Source of the DNA: Siphonodentalium dalli
Lineage: Eukaryota > Mollusca > Scaphopoda > Gadilida > Siphonodentaliidae
DNA: 64,000 nt
Direction: 5' to 3'
Assembly (NCBI GenBank): GCA_032622095.1
Contig: CP136065.1
Span: 51,827,949-51,891,948 of the forward strand
Of this stretch, positions 12,420 through 23,157 are shown in pieces. A model generated the notes under the pieces. The model was not told the DNA's origin and did not search any database. It saw only the letters and a program-made list of their open reading frames with translations. The position numbers were made by a program, and so were the translations under genes. The stretch's first letter is position 1. Each line of letters begins with the position of its first letter.

Positions 12420-12486
<67 letters not shown>
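12171..12486 (+). repeat. 134 bp tandem duplication plus (TA)n microsatellite inside the LINE
   Basis: Two almost identical units start at 12171 and 12305 (ACTGTGAACTAACAACTTTG). Each ends in a TATATATATGTGTGTGTGTA tract. The second runs into an uninterrupted (AT)n at about 12431-12486. They lie between ORF1 and ORF2. Inter-ORF sequence in LINEs can carry an internal promoter or re-initiation signal, but none was identified. Confidence 0.85.
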
Positions 12487-12494
<8 letters not shown>

Positions 12495-12658
12495 ATGTAT
12501 AGATATAGGCCTACACAAGTTTGAGAGAAAGGTCAATCCAATTAATTAACTTCTTTGTGCGTCAATCGCGGTGCGATTCTAACTAAATATTCATTTACAT
12601 GTGTCCTTAGATTTGTCTCCGATGACCTCCTGGATTTACTCCTAGATTTACACCAGAA

Positions 12659-15600
12659 ATGGTTTATAAGCATGATATCAAAAATATTTGCTACACTGTT
12701 TGGAATATTCAAGGACTCGCTAGAAAATTAACTGACTCTGATTTTATTAAGCTTGTAAATCGTTATGATTTTATTACTTTAACAGAAACTTGGCATACGG
12801 AAATCGCAAACATCCAAATTCCAGAGTATCATTGTGTTGATCTTTGTAGAAAAGAAAAGACGGCGCGGGGAGGAATTGCGTTTTACTGTAAATCTATATA
12901 TAAAAGCTATATTAAATCCGTTAAGCGAATTGATGATACGACATTGTGGGTTGAGTTTGAAGGTAAAATGTTGGGATTGAAGAAAAACATCGTTTTCATT
13001 TCTGTTTATATATCCCCGATAAATTCTAGCTATTGGAAAATAGGCGACAAACGAGAAAGGGTTTATAGTGATCTCGCAAACAAACTTACGAATTTGAAAT
13101 CTGATCAATTGGTTATTCTTGGGGGAGATTTCAATGCTAGAACCGGAGGGAAGCCAGATTATGTTGCACACGATGACGACAAGTACGTTGTAGTGCACGA
13201 TAACTATACGATTGATTCAGTGAAAGAAAGGGCTAGTCTTGATAAAACTTGCAATGATTTTGGGACACAACTCTTGAATATATGTAAGTCCAGTGGATTG
13301 AGAATAGTGAACGGCAGAATGTTTGGAGATTCTCTTGGCAATTTCACCAGCTACCAATACAACGGAGCTAGCATAGTAGATTATATAATAACAAATGAGA
13401 AATATTTATCTGACGTTACCTACTTTTGTGTAAAACCCCCAACAGAATTTTCAGATCACAGTCAACTCTCGGTGCATTTAAACTTTAGAGTTTGTAAATT
13501 CGAAACACAAAAACTAAAATATAACTACACCGATCGAACTGTTAGGGTGCACTGGTGCGACGATAGTTCTGACAAAGCAAAGATGGCGTTATATGAGCCA
13601 CATATACAGAGACGTCTGATGAATTTCAGACTACGAGCCTATCCGGAGAATTTGAACGGAACTGAAAATGCAACTCATGATATGTGTGAAATATTCAAAT
13701 TTATCAATCAGACTGCGACAAAAGTTGTAAAAATAAAACATCGGAAGCAACAACGAAAACGAATATGGTTTGATCAACGTTGTAAAGATTTGAACAGAAT
13801 TATGGAGAATATAGTCAGCGAAATGAAAAAGAATCCTCTAGACAAAAGTCTACAATTAAAGTTTTTCAATGCCAAGAAATTATATAAAAGAGAAACGAAG
13901 CATAAGGCTAAATTATTTCGGCTACAAATGTCTGAAAAAATAGATAAGCTCGAAAGTTGTGACCCATCGGTATACTGGAATATAATCAAAAGTTTACGTA
14001 TTAACAAAGCACAAGAAAAGTCCGACGACCTTCACCCTGATGATGCGGTCGATTTCTTTGATAAATTACTTTGCTGCGATACCCGTGAAACGAACTTTGA
14101 ATATCAAGCGTCGAAAGACAATGATCATCTTATAGACATAAACAATAGTGACATAACTGCAACAGAAGTACTTGATGCAATCAGGCAATTAAAAAATAGA
14201 AAAGCGACGGGTTCAGATAACATTCCAAACGAATTACTAAAAACAGTTATTCCATTGGTAGTAGATGATGTGACAAAACTTTTTAACCATGTCTTGAAGT
14301 CAGGACATTATCCGTTATGTTGGAGTCATTCATTTATTAAAACATTGTACAAAAAAGGAAACAGACATAATCCAAACAATTACAGACCAATCGCTCTGAG
14401 TAGTAATTTTGGAAAACTGTTCAATAAAATTATTAATTCTAGAATAGACAATTATTTAGAAAAAAACGAACTAATAAGCGATAATCAATTCGGATTTAGA
14501 AAAAATCGCAGTACAGTCGACAGTGCATTCGTCCTGCGTACGTTAGTCAATAAGTACAAAGATATGAAAAAAACCTCTGTATACGGCCTTTGTAGACTTC
14601 AAGAAAGCGTTCGACTCTGTAGATAGGTCTATTTTATTTAGAAAACTTCGAGGTATTGGCATTAACGGGTCGACACTCGCGATTTTACAGTCTATTTATA
14701 AGTCAAGTTATTATTCCGTTAATACTTCAGTAGGATTTGGTCCCGCTTTATTGTCGAAAATAGGAGTAAGGCAGGGGTACTCCCTATCACCCACTCTTTT
14801 CAAAATATTCATAGACGATATTGGCGGCAAATTAACTAACATGTCTAACCCGTGCTATTTGAACAATCGTCCGATTACGCATTTACTTTTCGCTGATGAT
14901 CTCGTTTTACTATCTGAAACGCCTGATTGTTTGCAGAATTCTTTGCATGAATTGGAAAAATATAGTTTTCAAAATAATCTAACAGTTAATGCAGACAAAA
15001 CAAAATGCATGATATTTAAATCAAATAAGCGGAAGTTAAATATAGACAATACATTTTATATCAACAATGAGTTGCTAGAAAGAGTTGACGAATATAAATA
15101 CTTAGGTCTCGTCTTCACTTCTGACGGTAAAATGTCGAAAGCTTGTGAAAATTTAAGTGGGAGAGCTTCTAAGGCTATGTTTTTCATGACGAGCTCACTG
15201 AATTCACATATAGAATTGTCTCTCAATACTAAATGTAAGTTGTTTGACAAATTAATAATGCCTATATTGCTGTATGGTTCTGAAATATGGGCATCCGAGT
15301 TAAAAAATCCATTTATTGACACTAACCCACTTGAGCAAACACACTTGAAATTTTGTAAGAATATACTCAGGTTGAATAAAAAGGCCTCAAATCATGCTTC
15401 GAGGGCTGAACTGGGTCGATATCCCATAGCAATTAATGCTATTGGTAATATGTATAAATATCTAACTAAACTGCGTGCATTAAAATCAAGAACTTTAATG
15501 CATGATTCTTTTAGGGAATCCCTCATGTCTAATCAATCAACTTGGGACGCACAGTTAGTCAAAAGTGGTATCAATATATCACAATCTAATACAACAGTAA

Positions 15601-16121
15601 GAGTGACAGACAAACTAATAATTGAAAGGTTAAAATCAGAACATATAAATAAGTTCAAAAAAGACATTTTCGATGACGACAGACCAGGTGGTGCTAATAA
15701 ATTGCGAACTTACAGAACTTTTAAAGACAATTATGACATAGAACCGTACCTGAGGCACGTTCGATCGTCCGCGGCAAGAGAGATGTTCACTCGACTACGT
15801 GTTAGCAATCATATTTTAGCTATAGAAAAGGGTCGACACACGCAACCGAAGACGCCATTAAAAGACCGAATTTGTCACATGTGTGATGAACGTAAAGTTG
15901 AAACAGAAAAACATTTTATTATGGAATGCAGTGCGTACGCTGACTCTAGAAAAGACTTGTTTAATATTGCTCAAAAGTATAGCATAGATTTCATAAACAT
16001 GAGTGATGATAATAAGTTCATCTTTATAATGAAAAACAAAGACAAACAAATAATCAATTCCGTGTGCAACATGATCCGGTTATTCTTTCTAAAAAGACAG
16101 AATGTCAATATGGGGAAATAA
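12659..16121 (+). pseudogene. LINE ORF2: APE-type endonuclease, reverse transcriptase and C-terminal zinc motif, one frameshift
   Basis: The 12659 ATG opens a 638-codon frame. At an A7 run (14567-14573) the reading shifts by one base. The rest is open from 14574 to the stop at 16121, about 1150 codons in all. The N-terminal ~240 residues are an APE-like endonuclease: WNIQGL (Asn), LTETWH (Glu), GGDFNAR (Asp/Asn) and SDHS (His). Reverse transcriptase follows, with NNYRPIALSS, QFGFRKNRST, the first catalytic Asp in FVDFKKAFDS just past the shift, RQGYSLSP, and LLFADDL at about 14886-14906 with the paired catalytic aspartates. The C-terminus has CHMCDERKVETEKHFIMEC, a C-x2-C...H-x4-C motif. Its function is nicking of target DNA and target-primed reverse transcription. 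All key residues seem to be present; the break is a single homopolymer indel. Confidence 0.9.
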
Positions 16122-16274
16122 AAGTTGAAAGTATTAATTTATAATACTAATGATCATTTATCGTACATATGCATAATTAAATGTATTTTATTTTAATGTG
16201 TAACTGTTCATGTATTAACTGTTATTTGCAACTGCCTCCATTTGGTGTATTGCAATAAATAAATCATCTTATCT
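16122..16274 (+). other. LINE 3' UTR and terminus
   Basis: A short AT-rich 3' UTR with ACTGCCTCCATTTGGTGTAT before the terminal GCAATAAATAAATCATCTTA. The AATAAA is at the very end, and no long poly(A) tail follows, as in LINE groups that end in short repeats. Confidence 0.7.
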
Positions 16275-16415
16275 TATGGGTTATCCCACGAACACTTATT
16301 TTAAGTGGCCTGGCGACTCGGTCCAATATATCGCCTTCTCTACATTCCAACTTAATTGGAACTAGAACTCAGTGCGATCAGCACGTCGTCAATGATTGGG
16401 TTGTCGGTGGACACA
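16275..16415 (+). mobile_element. Element X, copy 1, continued after the LINE
   Basis: Continuation of the X copy begun at 9212 (ATGGGTTATCCCACGAACAC at 16276). It is identical in plan to 18192-18332. It ends where MITE copy B begins, and the right end of X is not found after copy B, as expected if B formed by recombination. Confidence 0.75.
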
Positions 16416-16417
16416 TA

Positions 16418-16878
16418 TGTGACCCGCCATATCAAATCCAGTCGTAAGTCGGGATTTTTTTTTACCCTGTGCCAATGCATTCTCTTATATATGCGAGTCG
16501 ACCATACGTCGCCTCGCATATATAAGAGAATGCATTGGCCTAACAATTTTTTTTAATTTTAATAAATTTTTGTGTGTATTCTTTAACGATTTTATAAGTT
16601 CACCCATACAGAACCCCAGACAAACATGAGCAGACGACACTCTTCTATATGCTTCTATATATGTGTGGGGCTCCCTGCAGGGTAATGGATGTTTTTTATT
16701 TTATGTCCTAAAAATTGTAAGAAACATTTATTTAAAAAAAATGATAAAATATTGTTAGGCCAATGCATTCTCTTATATATGCGAGGCGACCTATGGTCGA
16801 CTCGCATATATAAGAGGATGCATTGGCACAGGGTAAAAAAATCCCGACTTACGACTGGATTTGATATGGCGGGTCACA
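16418..16878 (+). mobile_element. Tc1/mariner-like MITE T3 (copy B), a recombinant
   Basis: Hairpins at 16471-16539 and 16759-16827. The left flank (ending GTGGACACATA) matches that of copy C. The interior (ACGATTTTATAAGTTCACCC) and the right flank (TTTGAAAACATG) match copy A. A left junction from C joined to a right junction from A is the product expected from unequal crossing-over between A and C. Confidence 0.8.
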
Positions 16879-17607
16879 TTTGAAAACATGAAGAATGTAA
16901 CATATATATAGGATCTCCAATGAGCTATGTTGGGATATAAGATTTTATGAAACGAGTCAAATGAATCAAATTTATCAAACGAGTTTCATAAAATCTTATA
17001 TCCCCAACATGACGAGTTGAAGATCTTGTATATCACACGAAAAAAAATATAGAGCTTTATGCCCTTTTAACAGATCAAAATCCTTAAACGAAGCTGCAAA
17101 CTGCATACATTCACAGCGTTGGTTGAGACGCTTCACAACCGCAGTATACCACGCTCTGGGGCTAGCGACGGAATATATAGTCAAATTGCCTCTTTGTTTA
17201 TCTATTTTCGTTAGTGCAACGAAGTTGGACAATAATTTAACTTTAATGAACAAAGCAATCATTTTTGCATTCTGGTGTTGGTGTCATGCTCGGATTTTCG
17301 AAATAGTATTAATCCGCCTGAATCAATGTAAAGGCGCGCGGTCACTTTGTTGGCGCGATGACAAGTGATATGTAACTAGTGAGGGATAAGTAAATATATA
17401 ATGGCCTTTTTAATGATATAATATGGGTTTCATGTGATATATATAAGATATACTTATATTTATATATTTATTATATATCTGTACACAGTTTAAAAAAGAA
17501 CAAAACAGGAAGAAACAAGAAACAAACAACACGTCTGTAGGGAGGTGTCCCATATTTAGTGTGTACATATTGTATATAAAGTATTGCACATGTGTTATGC
17601 ATGTTAA
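16879..17607. repeat. Second copy of duplicated flank
   Basis: Matches 8483-9211 almost base for base, including the palindrome (here about 16927-17010). No gene accepted. Confidence 0.85.
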
Positions 17608-18874
17608 GGGTGGATACACACATGCATGTAATTTATGTATGTATAATACATGTATTACATGTATTTTACATGGTCACACCAATAATTGACAACATTAATC
17701 ACCTGCGAGTGGTTCATTGTTAACCGGCCAGACAAGTGAGTAGTAATAAGCGAAGTCAAACTGTCTGCTATCAGGACATTTAAGGTCAGTCCAAAACATG
17801 TTTTCTCTTACGGATACGGAAATTAGTCAAGTCTGGGTTATATCTGGCATTGTATTAATGCCCGAACACCAGAAGCGACACGTCTGGCATATACAGGCTT
17901 GATATAGAACATTTTCGACCATGATGCTTGTTTGGCGTGGGGTTTCGAAAGCTTAAATCGCTAAGGGACTTAGTTGAATGTATCAGTCGGAATAATCTGG
18001 TCAAGAAGGTACAATATAATATGATTTACTTAAATAACTCAGAGTTAGCCACCCCCGCCTGGTAGCTTTCCGAATCATATATAGCCCCAAGTCGGGGATC
18101 ATATATAGCCCCTGCGTCGGGGAAATCCTGATCCATCACTGCTATAAATATCACGAGAGGACTGATAATTATTTAAATAGAACGTCCACCATATGGGTTA
18201 TCCCACGAACACTTATTTTAAGTGGCCTGGCGACTCGGTCCAATATATCGCCTTCTCTACATTCCAACTTAATTGGAACTAGAACTCAGTGCGATCAGCA
18301 CGTCGTCAATGATTGGGTTGTCGGTGGACACATATGTGACCCGCCATATCAAATCCAGTCGTAAGTCGGGATTTTTTTTACCCTGTGCCAATGCATTCTC
18401 TTATATATGCGAGTCGACCATAGGTCGCCTCGCATATATAAGAGAATGCATTGGCCTAACAATTTTTTACAATTTTAATAATTTTTTGTTGTATTCTTTA
18501 ACAATTTTAAAATTTCACCCATACAGAGCCCCAGACAAACATGAGCAGACGACACTCTTCTATATGCTTCCATATATGTGTGGGGCTCCCTGCGGGGTAA
18601 TGGATGTTTTAAATTTTATGTCCTAAAAGTGTAAGAAACAGTTATTTAAAAAAAATGATAAAAAATTGTTAGGCCAATGCATTCTCTTATATATGCTAGG
18701 CGAGCTATGGTCGACTCGCATATATAAGAGAATGCATTGGCACAGGGTAAAAAAAAAATCCCGACTTACGACTGATTTGATATGGCGGGTCACATATTAC
18801 ATTGTCTGTATGATCCATGTTAAACGCCAAATACACGATAATTACAGAGATTAGATGCATGTGTGTATCCACCC
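17608..18874 (+). mobile_element. Element X, complete copy 2, with a nested T MITE
   Basis: Inverted ends GGGTGGATACACACATGCAT and ATGCATGTGTGTATCCACCC, each flanked by TAA (17605-17607 and 18875-18877). Without the nested MITE the element is about 800 bp. It keeps the uninterrupted sequence CCACCATATGGG at 18186-18197, which is the empty site for the LINE in copy 1. A 3 bp TAA target duplication suggests a PIF/Harbinger-type MITE. Confidence 0.7.
18335..18794 (+). mobile_element. Tc1/mariner-like MITE T4 (copy C), TA duplication intact
   Basis: TGTGACCCGCC...GCGGGTCACA, flanked by TA on both sides (18333-18334 and 18795-18796). Hairpins at 18387-18455 and 18673-18741. The diverged X copy at 30107-30451 shows the site without the MITE (complement GGACACATGTTACATGG), supporting insertion into a TA dinucleotide. 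The spacer (TTTTTTACAATTTTAATAAT) resembles T1 rather than copies A and B. Confidence 0.85.
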
Positions 18875-18877
18875 TAA

Positions 18878-19539
18878 ACATTAATTCGTGTCTTTTGCAA
18901 TAAAGCAATCAATCTGATCGGCTCCCACGCATCTCTGTTTGTGAAAGCTCACGTTGGCATTTGAAGCGGTCGTATCCAAAAGAAGGCATCGTTAACAAGG
19001 ATATCAGCATTGTATCAACTCAATTTGCTTCGTTAATTCTCTGCTCATATCGATGGCATTACCACCACTCTGTATTTACTGCTGAATAAGAATTCGCCCA
19101 AACAAATATTTCCGATCGTGGTGTCTTTGTTTGTTGCACGCTATTCACTAATCAAATATTAATATTCGTGGTCGTTTCGGATCGCAATCTGCTGTCTCCA
19201 AAGACATGTTATGTAAATAGCACAGTCATGTGGGCGTGCATGAGAAAATCGAGTATATATGCATTGGTATTATCGCCATATTTAAATCACACAAATCATT
19301 ACAGATAATGACTGCATTATCATGTATTTCCAAGTATATGATATTTCTACAACCCCCCCCCCCCCCCTCCTTATAAAATATTTTCGACACTCAAGAACAG
19401 ACGACACGTGTGTAAAATCCCCTATTTATCTCGCAAATATATTAGCACACAGAGTATATAGCTGACATATCAGAGTATGAATTCAGATATCCCGAAATTT
19501 TTACACATATTTATGTAACATGAAAATTACAAAAAGTAA
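18878..19539. other. Intergenic stretch, C15 tract
   Basis: No gene seen. An uninterrupted C tract of 15 lies at 19353-19367. Nothing else supportable. Confidence 0.4.
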
Positions 19540-20331
19540 TTTTCCCTTCAACCATAAAAGCGTGGAATGACATGCCGTCCATAATAACAGATGCCTCCAC
19601 AATTTCAAAACTTATCTTAGAATAATTGACCCCGTCACTAGACCCCCGCGGTATTTCTACACGGGAGGTAGGCAATGTAGTGTACTTCACGCAAAATTAC
19701 GGAATTATTGCAGTGATCTAAAGTCTGATAAATTCCAAAACTACATATCTGACAGTCCGCGTTGCGCATGCGGAAATCAATGCGAAGATGCCTATCATTA
19801 CCTTTTCATGTGTTCCCTTTACCAATCAGAACGAATAGAAATGTACCATTCGCTACACAGAGAAGGACTCGAATTAACACATATTAATGATTTACTTTCT
19901 GGCATCCATAACATAAATATAAAACAAAATGTGAAATTGTTCAAAATAGTCCGACATTTTATTACGGAAATTAAACGTTTTGACAAATGATATTAACTTA
20001 ATTAATAAGTAGGACATAAATATGTTTATTGTTGTTTATTGCTTTTTTCGACCTGGTATTTGCTCGGCCATAACATTGTTTTTAAATAAGCACAATCGAC
20101 GTTGGCGCCTCCCACCACCTTACATCACCCTTTCCTAACGATCCGCTAAGATCATCCTTCACCAGTCACCATTCTCTCACATACCACACAGCTGTAAATA
20201 AGTTACTTATTGTGCCACTTTATCACGTATGTAATTTTGTAACAATGTATACAGGAGAGGGGCTCATTAAGTTATGTAACTTGTGCCCCAATCCACTTTG
20301 TATTATTACAAATAAAATATGTTTAAAGTAA
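19540..20331 (+). mobile_element. 5'-truncated LINE: ORF2 C-terminus and 3' UTR
   Basis: A damaged reading frame begins near 19545 (AWNDMPSI-like). From about 19640 to the stop at 19989 one frame is open and carries CACGNQCEDAYHYLFMC, a C-x-C...H-x3-C zinc motif typical of LINE ORF2 C-termini. The 3' UTR ends GTGCCCCAATCCACTTTGTA followed by an AATAAA. A second tail of the same family is at about 62860-63033. It differs from the 9.8-16.3 kb LINE. Confidence 0.7.
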
Positions 20332-22571
20332 AGTGTGTAAAATCATGGGTGGGGAGGGGGTAGTGAGAAATTGCATAACGGTATATTTTAAAACTGACAA
20401 TTTAGTTTTTATACACCACCATGTAATTGTTTTTGTTTAAGACTCCATAAGCACAACTATGCCCCATGTATCGGTTTTTAAACAAATCCAAATACAAACC
20501 CCACAGTTATATGTCATTAAAGACCATATAGAGACTTTTATGTTGCAAATTGGACAACAAGGTAAGAACATATGTTTCCGATGTTTGTCGAAGTTAATTG
20601 CGAACATTAGATGATAAAATAAAATACCGTTGTTTATAATTATTAAAATTGAGATCAAATTGCGACAAATATATTTCAAAATTCTTCGAATAGAATAATC
20701 GTATTATGCGAATAATAAAGGCTAACTATATATGCTTTAGATCTTAGCCTATATCATTCTGCACACAAAGAAGCAATAAGTACAAAGTCCGACAAACTTA
20801 TGGTTATTAAAAACTTTGTATATACTACTATAGTGATTGTCATAAGTAGGCAACTAAGATGAGTAAATTCACTATTCCTCCATTGTTAAAAATACCCAAC
20901 AGCCTCCATTGCTTGATGGGCAAGAAATATCAGGTATGCCTTACTCACTGTGTACATTCGATAACCGGAAGTGGAATCGGAAAAGTGGAATCTACGACTC
21001 GAAATATACACCAGGGTAAGTGTTTTTGCTTCTAATTATTCTCTCAGTACTATAAAAATGTTATGATATGGTATTTTGCATAGAATATATATATTTGCAA
21101 TCACATAGAGCAGACGAGTTTTATCGGATGATTTGATGTTGTCGAGAAAAAAAAAGCGAATGGAAAACAACTCACATGTGAATAACGCTCTCTTCCACTT
21201 CACTGTGTGTGTTCACATATAATAACTAACATTTACGCACGTTTTGCACGTGGTATATTTTCCCACTGCTCTAGCGGTTTCATACGTATATAACATGTTG
21301 CCACTTTGGCGACACTTGTCACTAAAAATCGAGTTTGTTTTAGCATGTTGGTGTACGGCAGTATGCTGGGAAGTGTACAGCAGTATATAGTTTACACAAT
21401 TACCAAGTGTACTGCAGCATGTCCCAATATGGGCGCTTTTTGTCATAATACTTGTTCCAAATGAGGCATGCATAATGAGTAAACGCCACATTATTTCTCA
21501 TTTCAGCCCGAAAGATATCCAACGGTGTTCAAATGATGTTACTGTGAATACGAGGGAAATACATTTGTCGAAGCTGTTGGGCACTCCACAAGGAAACACC
21601 AAAATGAAAACATCGAAATAAAACAACAAACAAACAACCACCGTAATATCATTTTCCATCATTCCCGAGCTTTGTCGTGAGCAGGGTCCTCGAATATTAC
21701 TGTAAACGAGGACAACATAACTATCCGCGTGTCCCGAGCTGACGCTGAACCAAAAGATGACCATTTCAGACCGAACTTTGACCAAAAGTAGAAACATTTG
21801 TTGTGTTCTAACCGTGGTCTGAAAGCATATTCCCCACTAATATTACTGGTTGGAAATTAAATGAGAACAATTTCAACCTATACGTGGTGTAAAATGTCCA
21901 ACTAATGTTGTGTCAGGTATGAAATTTCCAATTGATGAATTTTTTTTACCAAAATTGGGGGGGGGGGGGTGAGGCACACAAACCCCTTTCGCCACGTCCC
22001 TGATGGTCGTTGAAGCCATACCATGGTCCGGATGATTTTGATGGAACTGTATGAAAAATATAGCATTAATTTTGAAATAAATAACTTTGTTTCCAACCAA
22101 AATGTAATATGAGAAATGGCTTTTACAATAGTGATTTAGTCATCATTCATATATTGGACAGTAAACTGAAATCGACTATTGATTTTGTTTTCCAACAAAA
22201 GTGTAGGTAGGTTTAGCTGGAATATTTCGACAATTAGCGGCATTTTTTGCTACTGGTTTATACATGTACCTATATTTGTCGAAATATTCAAACTAAACCA
22301 CACTTAGACTATGGTTGGAAAAAATATATATTGAGCGTTTCTCTTGGTTAGAAATTATGGTGTTCAAGGGGGTGGTGTGAAAATAAAATCGAGATTGAAC
22401 ACCAAAATAAAATAAACAAATCCACGTTCATGGATATGTGTTGATATAAGAGACAATCCTTCTGTCGGTCACTCCCAACATGGTCAACCCCGCGGCATGA
22501 TCATACTCGTGACTATCAATTGAGATATAAAAAGAATAAATACTATCAAATGGAAACACTGTATTTGTCTA
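20332..22571. other. Intergenic stretch with a G13 repeat piece
   Basis: No gene accepted. At 21917-21998 a copy of the 'GAAATTTCCAA...' repeat runs into an uninterrupted G13 (21957-21969) followed by GAGGCACACAAACCCC, closely like 5857-5935. A GTACGGCAGTATGCT segment near 21353 resembles the inverse of one near 29580, suggesting another dispersed repeat. Confidence 0.45.
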
Positions 22572-23157
22572 TCAGTTTTTACATAGCGTTTCGTGTTTAT
22601 TCAGACTTGATCGCCATCTGTAACAGTTTGTACATCTGCTGCACTGGTATCTGTCAGTTGGTGCATCCCCTTCTTGTGGTCTTCCATATTGAATTTGGTG
22701 GAAAACGTCCTAGAACAAACATCACAAGCGAATTCTGGTGCATCTGCATGACATGTTTTTTGTGTCTATTCAAATACCCCGGTGCCTTTAAGTTGTTCTT
22801 ACATATTTTACACTGGTCGATGGCGATTCCAGCATGTGATGCTTTGTTATAACGCAACTTTGACGGTTGACACAACCCCTTACCACATACGTTGCACGTG
22901 TGCTCAACTGATTTGTGTGTTGCGATTTCTCATTCAGCTTTAGCGCATATGGCCTGCTGAACGATCTGCCACAATAGTCACACACATGAGAGCTTCCTGA
23001 TTCTTTATCTTGATCCGATTATCTGCAGCGATGATGTATGTGTTTTTACTTGTCGTCTCAGATTATACAGTCTGGTTGTGCTATGCGTACATTCCGAACA
23101 TGTGTACTCTGTTGTCCGCTTAGGAGCCACGTCCATCGATTCGTCCGACGATGACAT
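22572..23157 (-). pseudogene. C2H2 zinc-finger protein pseudogene (about six fingers, frameshifted)
   Basis: Read on the minus strand from an ATG at 23157 (MSSSDESMDV...), successive C2H2 fingers appear: CSECTHSTTRLYNLRRQVKTH, CDYCGRSFSRPYALKLNEKSQH (broken linker), CNVCGKGLCQPSKLRYNKASH, CKICKNNLKAPGYLNRHKKH, CDVCSRTFSTKFNMEDHKKG, and a last CSRCTNCYRWRSSLNKHETL ending in Cys. The frame changes at least three times between fingers, so no single protein is encoded. Introns do not explain shifts this close together. It would have been a nucleic-acid-binding multi-finger protein. It may be a processed or transposon-carried copy; no poly(A) or target duplication was recognised. Confidence 0.7.

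Larger units (their letters stand above)
9799..16274 (+). mobile_element. Nearly full-length LINE (non-LTR retrotransposon), CR1/L2/Jockey-like
   Basis: The limits come from the empty site in the second duplicate (18181-18200, CCACCATATGGG): the left flank ends CCACCATA and the right resumes TATGGG, giving a 2 bp TA overlap. The element has a ~167 bp 5' leader, ORF1 (9966-12071) with an SGNH-type domain, a ~590 bp inter-ORF region with tandem repeats, ORF2 (12659-16121) with endonuclease and reverse transcriptase, and a ~150 bp 3' UTR. It ends AATAAATAAATCATCTTATC rather than in a long poly(A). Because it lies in one of two nearly identical duplicates, insertion came after duplication. ORF1 has one in-frame stop and ORF2 one frameshift, so this copy is probably inactive unless these are sequencing errors. 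Confidence 0.85.

Noticed and set aside
4037-18741. Regularly repeated palindromes resembling a CRISPR array
   Set aside because: The genome is eukaryotic; the hairpins come in pairs inside TIR elements, the spacing is not uniform and the spacers are not unique.
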